Shown one piece after another: positions 35,943 to 47,102 of a stretch of DNA of 64,000 bases (the stretch's first letter is position 1; each line of letters starts with the position of its first letter). Origin of the DNA: Lepeophtheirus salmonis (taxonomy: Eukaryota > Arthropoda > Copepoda > Siphonostomatoida > Caligidae). The DNA lies in the NCBI RefSeq assembly GCF_016086655.4, contig NC_052135.2:72141702-72205701 (forward strand). The letters run 5' to 3'. Position numbers and translations under genes: made by a program. The notes beneath the pieces are model-generated. The model ran no database searches, was not told the origin of the DNA, and was given only the letters and a program-made list of their open reading frames with translations.

Positions 35943-37236
35943 TACCGGGTGTCCCGAAAGTCTTGACCGGTACCTTTGATGTCTTTTTTGAGGTTTGAGA
36001 GACTTTTCACGTAAATGTTGCTTAAATAGAAGTTAAAAGCCGTTGTCCGATTAACAAGTTTTGCTTCAATACCATTTCAAAATTCATAATTGTTTTTGAC
36101 ATGGAGGCTAAAAGACATGAAGTAGTTGCTCTGCTTCGTGCAGGAATCAGCCACAAGGATCTCTCTGAGGCCACCAGCATGTCCGCCAGCACCATTGGCA
36201 GGATCAAGAGGAGGTTGGACAAGGGGAAGATCTTGAAGACAAGCCTCGAAATAGGAGACCTGTCTTAAAGGCCACCAAGGCCACTAAGAAGAAGATCAGG
36301 GCCCAGATCAAGATAAACCCTCTTCTGAGTATCAGAACAATTGCCAAGAAGAACAACATGTGTAAGACTACTGCTGCCATAATTGTCAAGGACATTCGGG
36401 CAAGTCTTTCGTCCGCACCACCCGTCCCATGGTGTCCATGGCCAATATGGAGGCCAGATACATCCGATGCAAGAAGATTTTGAACAACATGAAAAGCAAA
36501 ATGAACAGAATTCTCATTTTTTCCGATAGGGAAACTTTTACAGTGGATCCAGTCTTCAACCGCAAAAATGATCGCTACATTAGCCTTAATGGTTATGTGG
36601 GATCTGAGAAATATGTGTCCATGACCAAGCACCCAGCCAGCATCATGATGCTTGGAGTTGTTGGCTCAGATGGTAAAGCCATGCCTCCAGTCTTCTTCCG
36701 AGAGAGCTACAGGCTCACCTCGGAGGACTACATCAAGGTACTCAAGACCAAGGTGGTCCCATGGATCAGGAAGGAGTATCCTGGCAAGAGGGTTTGTTTG
36801 CAGCAGGATGGAGCACCTGCACACACATCCAAGAACACCCGGAAGTGGTCGAAGGAGAATGTGGAATTCTGGCTTAAGGACTTCTGGCCCCCCTCTTCCC
36901 CCGACCTGAACCCCTTGGATTTCAGCATCTGGGCACATATTGAGAGGCAGGCTTGCAAAAAACACCACAGAAGTACCAAAGCTCTCAAGGCCAGTATCAC
37001 CAAGGCCTGGGCCAAGGTGGACCCCACCTACATCAAGAACACCTGCTCCTCCTTCCGTTCCCGTGTTGTGGCTGCTATGGAAGCTAAATGCCAAATTGTT
37101 AAAAACATATTATAGATTATAACCAAGCAAAGTTTTTTTATAAAAAAACATTTCTCTGTATCTCTACTTTTAGTCCTTGTAGATCTTAATGAAGTTAGAA
37201 GTTAGAAATCAGTCAGGACATTCCCGACACCCGGTA
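35943..37236 (+). mobile_element. complete Tc1/mariner-type transposon, 1294 bp
   Basis: The best preserved element in the window. The left end is TACCGGGTGTCCCGAAAG and the complemented right end TACCGGGTGTCGGGAATG. The inverted repeat continues imperfectly to about 27 bp. TA dinucleotides flank both ends (35941-35942 and 37237-37238), as expected for the TA target duplication of this superfamily. It contains one transposase gene on the plus strand (36101-37115). Internal base composition is far richer in G+C than its surroundings, consistent with relatively recent arrival in A+T-rich host DNA. The gene is interrupted, so the copy is non-autonomous. Confidence 0.93.
36101..37115 (+). pseudogene. 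Tc1/mariner DDxD transposase, two frameshifts
   Basis: Start ATG 36101 (MEAKRHEVVALLRAGISHKD), then an HTH region SEATSMSASTIGRIKRRLDK. A frameshift near 36233 moves the frame, which continues EDKPRNRRPVLKATKATKKK and ends in ASLSS. A second shift near 36390 restores GKSFVRTTRPM and leads into an uninterrupted stretch from 36429. Each shift equals one lost base. The core has FSDRETFTVDPVFNRKNDRY (first catalytic Asp; Arg replaces the usual Glu next to it), MMLGVVGSDGKAMPP, CLQQDGAPAHTS (second Asp) and SSPDLNPLDFSIW (third Asp). I count 36 residues between the second and third Asp, one fewer than a DD37D arrangement. The C-terminus ends KCQIVKNIL, stop at 37115. Length without the shifts is about 338 residues, normal for the family. 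Confidence 0.92.
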
Positions 37237-37639
37237 TATAATTTAGTTTTTAAATAAGAATGCAAATATTGATCAATTTTTGAAAAAGATTCAAAACTTT
37301 AAATGTCGATAAAAGGTTTCAGATTAAAATTTAAAAAAAATTAAATAAAGATATGTTACTTGTTAATTCATGTAATGAATCAGCAACGATACAAAAAAAT
37401 ATTTACCTATAAAAGGACTTAACAAATATACACCACTTATATTTTTTTATTCTTGTTAGAAACTTATCCCAAGGTAAATTGGACGTTTAAATTAAGAGCT
37501 AGTTTATTTTCTATTTTAATTATAATATTTTTTATTCGTTGCTAATTAATTAGAAAAAATATATTTTAGTAACAGATCATCTCCAACAATGGGTTGATTT
37601 TTTAGCTTCCTTTGCCTGATTGTTCAATATATGTCCATA

Positions 37640-37960
37640 CGGAGCGCGAAATTTTTTTTCCAAGCTCAGCTTATCAAAATCACCGAAAAGTACACGAAAG
37701 AGCACAAAGATGGCCAAAGTGCCTTGGCAGGTCTTTTTGATGTATTCCTTCAACTGATCAGTCCACTACTTCTACAGTTCAGCTTTTACAAGAGCGTGGT
37801 ACAAGTCTTCCTCTTATATGGCACTACTAATCCCTATATCAGGAAGGTTGCAGTCTGGTGAGAAGAGAGGCAACATTGATCAGTGTCAGAAATTTCCTTT
37901 GTTGTCTTTATACCAATATGAGTTGTTGTTTTTTTTTGCCTCCAGACTTCTTTTAAAGGC
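37640..37960 (-). pseudogene. Tc1-like transposase relic, C-terminal end
   Basis: On the minus strand FSPDCNLPDIGIS (third catalytic region; relatives SPDLNPLDxGIW) is followed by EEDLYHALVKAELKKWWTDQ, LKEYIKKTCQGTLAIFVL. This order fits the C-terminal helices after the catalytic Asp/Glu, where relatives read ALxKAVxxxWxxM, xEYIxKTCQxFRxRL. Upstream (37880-37960) reads LEAKKNNNSYWYKDNKGNF, less clear. Stops and shifts interrupt it and no other catalytic residue is visible. Recognised by motif order only. Confidence 0.4.
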
Positions 37961-39409
37961 TCTTGTTGGAGTAAATCATCATTTTAATCGTTGTAATCAG
38001 ATCATTTGGGAAAGGGACGATACAGGAGATCTATTTTCACTCATTACTGGATAATTAAGCGATGAATGACGATTTATTTTTTCCTACATCTCTGTTGTTC
38101 TTGGTCTGACGAAAAATTTGTTTGGCTATAATTGTTTTGTTTTTTAATCTACCTTTTTTAGTAAAAAAAAAATAGGTAAAATAATAAGTAAATCAATAGA
38201 AGCTTTCCAAAATCTATTTCACGATTTGATGGAACACGCTCTATTTGTACATTTATATTTTTATTCAAATAAATTTGATTTCAAAGGGAAAATATATTCC
38301 TTTATACATATATACCATTAAGAGTTTTATTCAGAGTAACATTCAAATGCTAAGTAATGCAATTTACCCTTGTTTTTCTTCAGAAAGAACATTATTCATG
38401 AAAAATAGGGTAAGAATGAATTAATAATATGTTTTTATACTCCATAAAAAAAAGGATTTTTCCTAAAAAGTACAACTGAAGGGGGAATGGAAAAAGAAGA
38501 CAAAAGAATAGATCCCCTGTCTATGTGTGTAAATATACAGTTATTAGGTACTTATATTTATATGAAAGAAAAAAACTGGAATAGATTATTATGTAGGATC
38601 AACTGTTGAAAGTAAAACCCATAGAAAAGAGTAGAATTCACTTTTTTTTGTCTATTCAGAGCCAAAAAGACATTGGCTTCCTTCTTTATTATTAAAAAAA
38701 AAACAGAATAAACTTCTATTTTAAACACTCGCTACCTGAGGGTCAACACATCGTTTTAAAAAGGGAAGGGTTAATAACTAAGATTGTAAACCTTAAGTTT
38801 TTTTTTAGTTTAAGAGTTTTGTTATTGCTGAAAAACCTGAATCGTGTATTTTATTTTTTATAGCTTAACCATATATTTTTTTATCTTTGAGGAGAAAATA
38901 TATTAGTATGAATCTTAACAACGAGTGTGTGTGACCGATAGTAACACTTGAATTAATTGGAGAGTTATTAAGTGTATTTCTCTCACAATGTACATTATTC
39001 TTGTACATTTATTTCCTCGATACGTAGCAGGACTTGTGCTTATTTTATTCCTTTCATGACACTTTGCAGCTGATCTAATTAAATGTCATAACAAGTTAGC
39101 TGATTTTCTACCCAACATTCTTCAATCTGTCAGGATAACCGTGTTAATATTTGTTAAATATGTAATTATTTTAACAATTTAGAACCTCATAAATAACTGC
39201 AATAAAAATCAATTTGGTTGTTTGACTGTTATATATTTGATTCGTAATCGTTTTCATTTACCCAGAACTTCATTTTACATTTCATCTAGGGCGACTTGAG
39301 AACCTTTTTTTTAGAATCCAGAAAGTTCATGTTTTTAAAAGCAAAATCGATTTTCAAGATGTAAAAAAAAGACCTTTGATTTATTCTGTAATAATAAAAA
39401 CACAAAATA
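37961..39409. other. A+T-rich DNA, nothing identified
   Basis: No relic recognised in this stretch, which consists of A/T runs and short random frames. Confidence 0.5.
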
Positions 39410-39860
39410 TTAGGTTGGTTAAAACGTAATTTCGTTTGTAATGCTTTATTTGAATAATTTTTAGTAAGTGTAACACTTAACCAATTTAAATCAAGTAAAC
39501 TCTGTTCTATTCGATACTTTGTTGCCAACAAGAATCCAGTATCATAATGTTCTTCATAAAAAAGCAATTTTCCCTTGTGGCAAAAACTCGGACAACCAAT
39601 TTTCAAATATCTCTATGGAGGCCCAATTTGCACCCCAAAGCGTGTTGGCCATAGACAAGAGCAGATGGTAGTCACTTAATGCCAGGTCCAAACTGTAGGG
39701 TGGATACATAAGAACTTCATTTTCGAGCCCACGGAGCTTCTAGCATGTCATCATAAAAATGTTTGCTGCCTGGCTTGGTCTTGATGATGTCTTATTGTCT
39801 CCTATTTACGAATGTAGGAAGGTTCAATTGGCCAAGATCTTCACAGTAGAAGGTAAAAAA
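39410..39860 (-). pseudogene. mariner 3' half with terminal repeat
   Basis: Minus-strand mariner relic. From about 39860 downward: LGQLNLPTFVNRRQ, then SRPSQAANIFMMT-x-QKLRGL, LENEVLMYPPYSLDLALSDY (third catalytic Asp in LSDYH, matching LAPSDYH), HLLLSMANTLWGANWASIEI, FENWLSEFLPQGKIAFYEE, ATKYRIEQSLLDLN. The element ends at 39410 in a terminal repeat read inward as TTAGGTTGGTTAAAACG, which is the classic mariner TTAGGTTGG end, next to a TA at 39408-39409. The N-terminal half and the opposite TIR are missing. The second catalytic Asp region is degraded. Frameshifts are numerous. Confidence 0.65.
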
Positions 39861-40509
39861 GAGTGAGGATAAAAAAAATTGCTACAGTAAGTTTTGTACA
39901 ACACTAACCAAAAAGAGTTTCGTCTCCGTAAACATCCATAATATTATTGGTCACTTTTGACACGTTTTTTCTTTTCAAGCCAAGTGCAATATTAAAAGTT
40001 TTTGTAGTATTACATATACTCTAACCTTAACAACACTATATCGTATGATCCGATGTGACCATCTATAAAGAAGATATTCTGTGTTAAAAAAAGAGATGTA
40101 AATGTAAAACTGTTATTTATACAACCTTATATGATTCAAAGATCATAATTATTTTTAATTTTTTCCATAGCCTGAAACCAATTAATTAATGGTGAACAGT
40201 TTAAACAGGTTTCTAAATTGATCCAACTACATTTAACATATAAAACAAATTAAAAGCTTTCAAAAAAGATAGACAACAAAATGATAAATAAGTTAATTTG
40301 AAGAATTGCTATTTAAAAACAATCCAAATTCCAAAATCGAAAGCTTTAAATGTGAATCAAAATATATTCATTGTATAATTAAGAAAACATATAGAAAAAT
40401 GAATTTATACTTAGGTACAAAAAATAAGATATTCCCATAAATATAATGATTCAATTTCTTTCTATATCTACCATGTCCAATGTGATTTTATTTTATTCTT
40501 ATTAATTTG
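39861..40509. other. A+T-rich DNA, nothing identified
   Basis: No relic recognised. Confidence 0.5.
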
Positions 40510-41005
40510 ACAGTCCATGATTGCCATACGGCACAGTTGAAGCTGGATATAATGTAGGGATTTTTTCACGCAAGACACATTCTCACCAGAGAGCACTTAA
40601 ACAATATTACTCATATTTTCATAGCATGGTTATCATTGAGACTCTCCTCCAGTTTATGGCAAACTTGAGGATGGTAGGTCTTTCTTTAATCTTCTTAAGG
40701 ATGGACAAGAGGATATATATCCTCCGGGTTATGAGCAAACTTGGCGATAGACAGGCTCTTGTTAAACTTTTTAATGATGGACATGAGGAAATGTTTACTC
40801 CAACTGATTGATGCTCTGCTCTTGGACCTTGATGTTTGAGGCTAGGTCTTGAGCTATAGAGACAAATGGATTGTATAAACCTCTGAATGCTTTGATGGCA
40901 TGATTTATATGATAGACAGGGCGAGAACCTAGAGACAGAGCTCTCTGGTTTGGGAGGGAAAAACAAAGAGGGTGTTATCAAGGCTGTTACTGTAAAGCAA
41001 TTGGA
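40510..41005. other. unclassified G+C-richer island
   Basis: About 500 bp of balanced composition with long frames on both strands (40521-40811 plus, 41014-40619 minus), typical of a decayed coding element. A near-repeat, GATGGACAAGAGGATAT versus GATGGACATGAGGAAAT, occurs about 80 bp apart (near 40699 and 40775). I cannot assign either strand to a family. It is more likely a transposon relic than a host gene because everything comparable in the window is one. Confidence 0.3.
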
Positions 41006-42119
41006 ATAATACACATTTTCTACTTAAAATGCAAATATATCTTCATAAAGGCCAAAATAAAAATAAATCTTATTTTTCATTTTTGAAGATACATAATAGT
41101 GGTTTTTAAAGATTTTTGATTTTTTTAGTAAGGATTATACACTCTAAAAATCTTAAAAACAACTGATATAAAATAATCTCGAAAATTTATGAAATATTGA
41201 TTTAATTTAATTCAAAAATAGAAGTATTTGTAATTTATTGTAAAGATTTAAAGAACACAACAAATAATATTCGTATAACAAATACAAACAGGATATAAAG
41301 ATAAAAAAACTTTTCCTTTAAAAAAAAAATATATATATATTTACTAATTCATTCATTGATTGATGAATCCAATGCCTGGATATCTATTTTATCTCTGTCA
41401 CGTCCAAATATTGTACAATTGTTTATTTTATGAAAACTATCAAAAGAAATTTGAGCTTGCAAATGGTAAAAACCATTAAATGATTTTGTGCATGTTTGTG
41501 TAATTATCAAATTACTATTATAATATACAGTTACATATTTTGTCTATTGTTTGTTAATTTTGGTTAAAAGGTTTTCAATAAACCTAATAAAAAATAAAAA
41601 ATCGTGGGGTCTTAATGAAAATAATGTACTTTAATAACCAAATATACTTTATCTTCATTAGATATTATTGTGAGGATAGTGAAAATAAAATCAATATACA
41701 ATTGCATAAAATTGAAGAATAAATTGTCATCATTTCATTCTATGTTCACTTCATCATTCTACTCAACAGAAAATTGTTGTATGATATACTTATATCAATA
41801 ATTCATCTCTAAACTTTATTTTGTACTTTATATGATCTAAAACAATATTACTATTAGTTTTGAAGGGATAATTCCAGTTTAGAAAGTAAAAAAACCTGCT
41901 GTCATTGATTGAAAATGTTTAATTGATACTGATAATTACTATTTTCTAGCTATTCGAAATATGGGAGCTCTCTTTTATTAATTTTTCTCCATTAATATTT
42001 TTAAAATGTATATTAAACTATATCCTACAATAAATTTAATTAGGGTAATGATTATATTTAATCCATGTGTGTCTTTAATAGCCATGGAAATGAACATTAC
42101 AAATAATAATAAACAAAAA
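41006..42119. other. A+T-rich DNA with a short TA microsatellite
   Basis: TA repeats at 41328-41341 follow an A run. Nothing else recognised; the frame at 42006-42203 overlaps the next relic antisense. Confidence 0.5.
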
Positions 42120-42475
42120 ACCAACCTTGTCCAGCGTCCACATCTTCTTATCGGAGAAAATGCAAGCTATGGACTTATTGAGATGCTTTATCCCATTAAA
42201 TAAACCGTTCTTAACCTTGAAAGTCGAAAACTGACCGCTCAGCAGACATAGTTAACCATCGCAAGATCCGTTTCAGCCGATCAGATCGTCTTAGGATCCA
42301 TTTAGAGTCCTTAACAAGACTTTACATGCTTGTCGTTGGCTTGGCTTCAATTTTTGCTGCTAAACTCGTCAGGAACTAATCACTTCGTATTTTGTAGTGC
42401 CTATCACTACCAGGCTTATCGATATAGTTTTCTTTACCCTCCTTTAAGTTCTTTACAGTATCCACAAGGTAGTCC
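42120..42475 (-). pseudogene. Tc1-like transposase relic, N-terminal half
   Basis: Minus strand from 42475 downward: LDYLVDTVKNLKEGKENYID, KPGSDRHYKIRSD, LTSLAAKIEAKPTTSM, SLVKDSK. This matches the bipartite HTH of a Tc1-like family (relatives VxxVxKxLKEGKDxxxKPGSG, RTDxFLxxLKAKIEADPTKSM). Then a frameshifted IKHLNKSIACIFSDKKMWTL with DKVGF, which carries the first catalytic Asp (FSDEKxWTVD in relatives) near 42150. The sequence stops there, and the second and third catalytic regions are absent. Immediately to the right begins the LINE fragment at 42.49 kb, which may have been inserted beside or into it. Confidence 0.55.
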
Positions 42476-42489
42476 AAAGATATAATGTC

Positions 42490-42760
42490 TTGCTTCTGTC
42501 GACGAGAGGTTGAGACTTCCTCCCATATATTTCATGATTGTCACACAGTTACTCCGGTAATCAAATTGGTAAAGAGTTTATTGAGAAGAAACCAAAACTG
42601 TACTGGCTACGATTGGCTCATGGCTACATGCCCAAAATATGTGGAGTCGAAAGTTTGAGGGTTTCATATCCGAAATAAAGAGGAAACTGTATGTTGCAAT
42701 GATTAAACATAGCCCTGTTCTGTGTAGTCTATATAAGAATGTATAGAGGTTTATCAAATA
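42490..42760 (+). pseudogene. LINE 3' fragment, RT-associated zinc-knuckle relic, copy 2
   Basis: Best preserved of three related plus-strand fragments. The reading frame gives SFCRREVETSSHIFHDCHTV, then TPVIKLVKSLLRRNQNC, TGYDWLMATCPKYVESKV. The motif C-x(3)-EVETxxHxFxxC fits the zinc-binding segment C-terminal to reverse transcriptase in non-LTR retrotransposons. The same frame is conserved at 28.75 and 55.25 kb. No reverse transcriptase is attached. It abuts the Tc1-like relic on its left. Confidence 0.5.
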
Positions 42761-42789
42761 AATATTACGTTGCAAGTAACTTGGTTACT

Positions 42790-44109
42790 TTGCATCCATG
42801 ATTAAAAACATAACTGATTCCAAACTGGTAAATGACTTGATGATCATAGTCAAGCGTTCATGTGTGATGTAGAGAACAAAAGAAAGGGACGAACTAGAGG
42901 ATGTCAGACAAATACTTGTTGGGATTAAATAATAATAATTAAAAGGAATATATGAATTGTAATATACTTTTCAAAGAAAACAAATTTTTTAACATGTTAT
43001 TTAGACGTGCTATTAATAAATAAAGATGTTTTTTTTTTAAAGGCGGTAGTGAGACATATGGTGAACATAAATTATAGCTTGTGCTAATTTCAGCTAATAG
43101 TTGTATGATTTTGAGGGAAACAATGAATTACTACTATCCAGAAAAGATCTTTTAACATTAAAATAACATTAGTGCTAGGAAAGTATTATAAAGATATCTG
43201 AATTATTAAATATTTATCAAGTATGATAGACAGACTTTCAAATTCATTTTTTTCCTAATAAACATTCTTTATCAAATAAATAAGGGTAAACAAAACATTT
43301 TGATACCAAAGTAATGTCTTTAGATGGAATAATGACACACTACATTTTTTTTTTTTTTTGTTTATGTTAAAGCCTACACCAAAATCTGTGTTCCAATAAC
43401 ATTTTATATCTAAATTAAACAACACAACTTTATTTAACATAAAGAGAATTAAATGACATTTTCAGGAATTAAAGAGTACTTTATTTTACAAAAGATGATA
43501 CATTAAAATAACGTCAATTTCGTTGAATAATGTGAAATTTAAATGTATGAATACTTTCCCTCATTCTCCAGACAATAAATGATAATTTTTGAAGAGAAAA
43601 AAAAGATAATTAAAAAATAAAACAATGTACTTTCATAACATATTGTAAGTTTTAATGTCGGGTTAAAATTTATGTATTTTGCATTCAAAAATTTATTAAA
43701 AACTTTACAAAATAATACAAAAAAAATATTTTAAACTCCATTTAATTTTTAAAGACTGGTTGTAAATTTAAAATATAAATGACGTAAAATTTCCAATTTA
43801 AATAATAAAAATGCAGTAATGCATTTGAAATCCTCAAACACTTTTAGACTTTTTCGCACACCTTCTGCAAGTTTTTTTTTTTTACTTTCATCAACTTTCT
43901 TTTCTAATCGTTTTACATATTTTTTTCTTTACATACTTCCTTATTTACCTAAACTATAAATTTTCTTCCTCAATTTATAATAAAACTTGAATTGAATTTA
44001 ACCTCAAAAAATTGTATAATTTCAAATATTTATCAAAATTTTAGCATTTTGCTACTTATCTAAATTGTAGATCAATATTGATGATGTTCTCAAAAGGGTT
44101 GACAAATAA
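42790..44109. other. A+T-rich DNA, nothing firm
   Basis: No confident relic. A lysine-rich minus-strand word (KRLEKKVDESKKKKLAEGV, about 43860-43920) is coiled-coil-like but isolated and poly-A-driven. Confidence 0.45.
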
Positions 44110-44290
44110 CATTAAAATGTAAGTGTCTTAACTTATACGTAAGCTAGCGAGGCCAGGTTTGTTTTGTTTTGTAGCTAATTGTTAATGCTTTAATTTCTCA
44201 AACTATGAAAAAATTTCAATTTATCAACTTTCATTGATTATTGAATTAGTAACTGTTCCGATCTCAATGGACCACTTGTTAGAAGAAAAT
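44110..44290 (+). repeat. dispersed repeat, copy 2 (GTTTATGCTTTAAT family)
   Basis: TTTGTAGCTAATTGTTAATG and CTTTAAT, then TGATTATTGAATTAGTAACTG and TCTCAATGGACCA. The order matches the copies at 12.74 and 58.07 kb. No coding relic is attached on either side. Confidence 0.45.
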
Positions 44291-45080
44291 GCTATAAGGC
44301 AGGAATTAACCTACATCGATCCTTATTTTTTAACTGAGTCCCACAGATATTAAGTAGTTGTAGTTCCTTATACAATCTTCAGTGTCATTCTCTCTCTATC
44401 AAAAGTACACTCATATATCGCAGCTGTTTATTCAGATGCTTCCCCTTTCGGAACTGAAGAACAATTAAAACGATTTTTGAAAATAAAAATATTCAAACGC
44501 CTATTAAATCATATTTTCTACAGTTATCGTGTCTTTTATAACCGGACTTATAAAAATGGAAACTATTTCTTAGAGTTAAATATAGTTTTTGTAATAAAGT
44601 ATATCCTGGTTGCTATTTTATGAACTATTTTAATATTTCCACATACTTGTATCCCATTTTTCCTATATTTGGTATTTAATAGAAATATTTTTTTGGTTGT
44701 TCCTGAATTTTAAAGTTGTTGTTTTTTTCCCTGAATTTGTTTGTTTTTATGATTATGGTTGAGTTGATGTATTTTTCTTCGAAGCATTAAACTTAAATAA
44801 TTATGTTTATTTATGAATCAACTACACAATTGCCCTAGGCTTTTATTTATATATTTGTATTTGATGTTTTGTTATATATGTATATTTAAGTATCAATAAA
44901 GAGTAAATTAAAAAAAAAACCTAAAAAATGTATCATCTTGTACCAACACATTTTTTCAAACGGAAAGATTAAAAGACATTTTCAAAAATAAAAAAATAGA
45001 CGATGTATTTTTTTAATTTGACAAGTACAACATATCAAATGTATAGTACGTTTTTTTAAATTATTAAGCAAAATATTGTA
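44291..45080. other. A+T-rich DNA, nothing identified
   Basis: No feature recognised. Confidence 0.5.
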
Positions 45081-45126
45081 CATCATATTTTGCACACATT
45101 ATACATCATATTTTGCACACATTATA
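45081..45126. repeat. tandem repeat, 2 copies of 23 bp
   Basis: Two identical consecutive 23-bp units beginning CATCATATTTTGCACACATT; the third starts (CATAC) and stops. Perfect identity implies a recent duplication. Confidence 0.9.
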
Positions 45127-46599
45127 CATACAAATAAAGAAAAATATGTGTGTATTAATTCTGGGATGAATAAAAAAAATCCGGCTCCCAATTCCGATGC
45201 ATTAGCAGTAAAATTGTAGATTCTAATTCTTTAATATTTAAAAAATTATATTTTTTAATAAAAACGTCCAAAGGGATATATTTTTTTTGGTGGTTTTTTG
45301 GGAGGGTGGGGGAAGCAGCAATTTTTATTTGAAATTTGTTGAAAAAGAATGCAAAATTAAAAAAAATTAAAATACTGAAATTTTTTATAAATTTTAAATA
45401 TTGAATTTTCTTCAATAATTTGATTTTTAATATTTTTTTAAATGCACAACTATTTATACAAAAAAATTATTTTTTTATGTAAAAAAATTTAAAACATGGC
45501 TTTTCTGAAAAAAATATATTTTTTAGATAAAAAAACTTAAAAATTTAATTTCTTTTACAAAATGTGATGTAAAAAATTTTTTTATATAAAATTTATCAAA
45601 CATGATTTTTATAAATACGTAGTAATTCACGAAAAAATTTGAAAAACTAAATTATATTGTTTTGAATTTTTATTTCCAAATAATATTTATTTTATTGAGA
45701 CAAAAAAATTATCAATTTTTATTTGGAGGGGCTATTTTTTTCATAACAAGAAAAAGTATTGAATGGTTAAATTTCAGTTATACATGATTAAAAATATAAA
45801 TCAGAATCGCAAATTAAACATTATTGTTCCTAGACTAGTCTTTGTATGTCTGTCAACGCCTCATTTCAATGTGTGTGTTTAATATTATAGAACTACGTGA
45901 CGAAATATCCATGTAGTAACATTCAATATAAAGTATTTTTATCTTTCTTGAGCTCTATAATAACCCAGTTTACTAATTGAGTGTTAAAAAAATGTTATTT
46001 GTATTTAAAAAAATGTTACAAGTGCCCTGAATATGTATATATAAGGTCTGGATTTCCGTTTATTTTTTGGAAAATTAAATAAATCCGATTTAAATAAAAT
46101 GTGTAAAAATGTGATATTTATCATTGCTGGTTCTAGAATGTATTGCCCTTGGAAATTTTGCCCTCACTTAAACTTGTATATTATGGCAATAATAAATTTT
46201 CTAACATATAATTTATACAATAAAATAGTTTAAGAAATACACCATAGATGACATCCAGATCCATGTTTGAAAAGGAAAACTTGGGCTGTATCCTTGCAGA
46301 TCATGTAAAAGAAAAGCGGACCCACCCAAACCTTTATTTAACTCCTTCAAAAGTGATATATTATTTGTTCCCTCGTTGATTAATTGAGTTTCTACCTGGA
46401 GTTCTATCTTACTCTTTTATCCAAGCTAAACTATAAACACCGTTAAAAAAGTTTTGAAATCATTTTATCAAAAAAAAACAGAGTTGATTTTATGTAGTGG
46501 CAAACATTTTATTATGTTCTTTTTAAAAATTTAATAAAAGGTTTTGTGAAGACATTTTTGTAAGAAAATCATCTGAAAATATTGCTTGGTACTACTTTT
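45127..46599. other. A+T-rich DNA, nothing identified
   Basis: Homopolymer-rich. The minus-strand frame at 45155-45415 is low-complexity (F, K, I, N). Confidence 0.5.
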
Positions 46600-46811
46600 A
46601 TTCAAAATGTCTTCCCTCAGCTTTTATAATTTTCTCAATACGTAAGCTAACTCCCTTGTAAGCATTGACTATGTAGTCAGACATGAGCTTGATTTAATCA
46701 TTCTTGATAGACACATCTTAACACCGTACGCTCCTGTGAGAAGAAGCCCATACACTCTCCTCCAGAGTACATAAAGTAGTCCAAGGGGGTTGCGTCTGGA
46801 GAGGAGGGCTG
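46600..46811 (-). pseudogene. Tc1-like transposase C-terminus, cut by LTR insertion
   Basis: Minus strand: PSSPDATPLDYFMYSGGECM, then LNQAHV and a degraded end corresponding to AEGRHFE in relatives. PSSPDATPLDY carries the third catalytic residue of a Tc1-like family. The coding sequence stops exactly where a gypsy-like LTR begins (46812), so the LTR element inserted into this transposase. The N-terminal remainder is not found to the right within reach. Frameshifts also occur in the remaining part. Confidence 0.6.
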
Positions 46812-46974
46812 TGTTATCCGATACTATCATGGATAAATTCTTAGATTAATCACGGAATAAATACGAGAGACTTCTACCAAGGTACGCCCGTATTACACAT
46901 CTATTTATATTTTAAACTCGGTAAGAAGTATCTCAAAATAACAATAACAGATATATATACGTAAATATATAACA
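46812..46974 (-). repeat. putative gypsy-like 3' LTR, 163 bp
   Basis: On the minus strand this begins TGTTATATATTTACG and ends GGATAACA, so the LTR has TGTTAT...ATAACA inverted ends, as expected for an LTR. A purine-rich tract lies just upstream (46975-46989) and an integrase relic lies beyond that, the normal order integrase, PPT, 3' LTR. The downstream flank is Tc1-like coding sequence. No second LTR was found, so the boundaries rest on terminal dinucleotides and context. Confidence 0.65.
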
Positions 46975-46989
46975 ATCCCTCTTCCCTTT
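46975..46989 (-). other. polypurine tract of LTR element
   Basis: Minus strand AAAGGGAAGAGGGAT directly before the LTR start, the expected plus-strand priming site for reverse transcription in LTR retrotransposons. Confidence 0.6.
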
Positions 46990-47102
46990 AAATCACAAAC
47001 AAATATTAACATATGAGTATCTAAGATTCATTCTTCCTTTTTTCTTCTTCCCCCTGGTTTTGCGCGTCTACGTTTAATTTACTATACAAACAATGAACAT
47101 AC

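Noticed and set aside
36204..37094. Long minus-strand open frames (142, 142 and 99 codons)
   Set aside because: They are antisense shadows of the G+C-rich Tc1/mariner transposase at 36101-37115; the plus strand carries all catalytic motifs.
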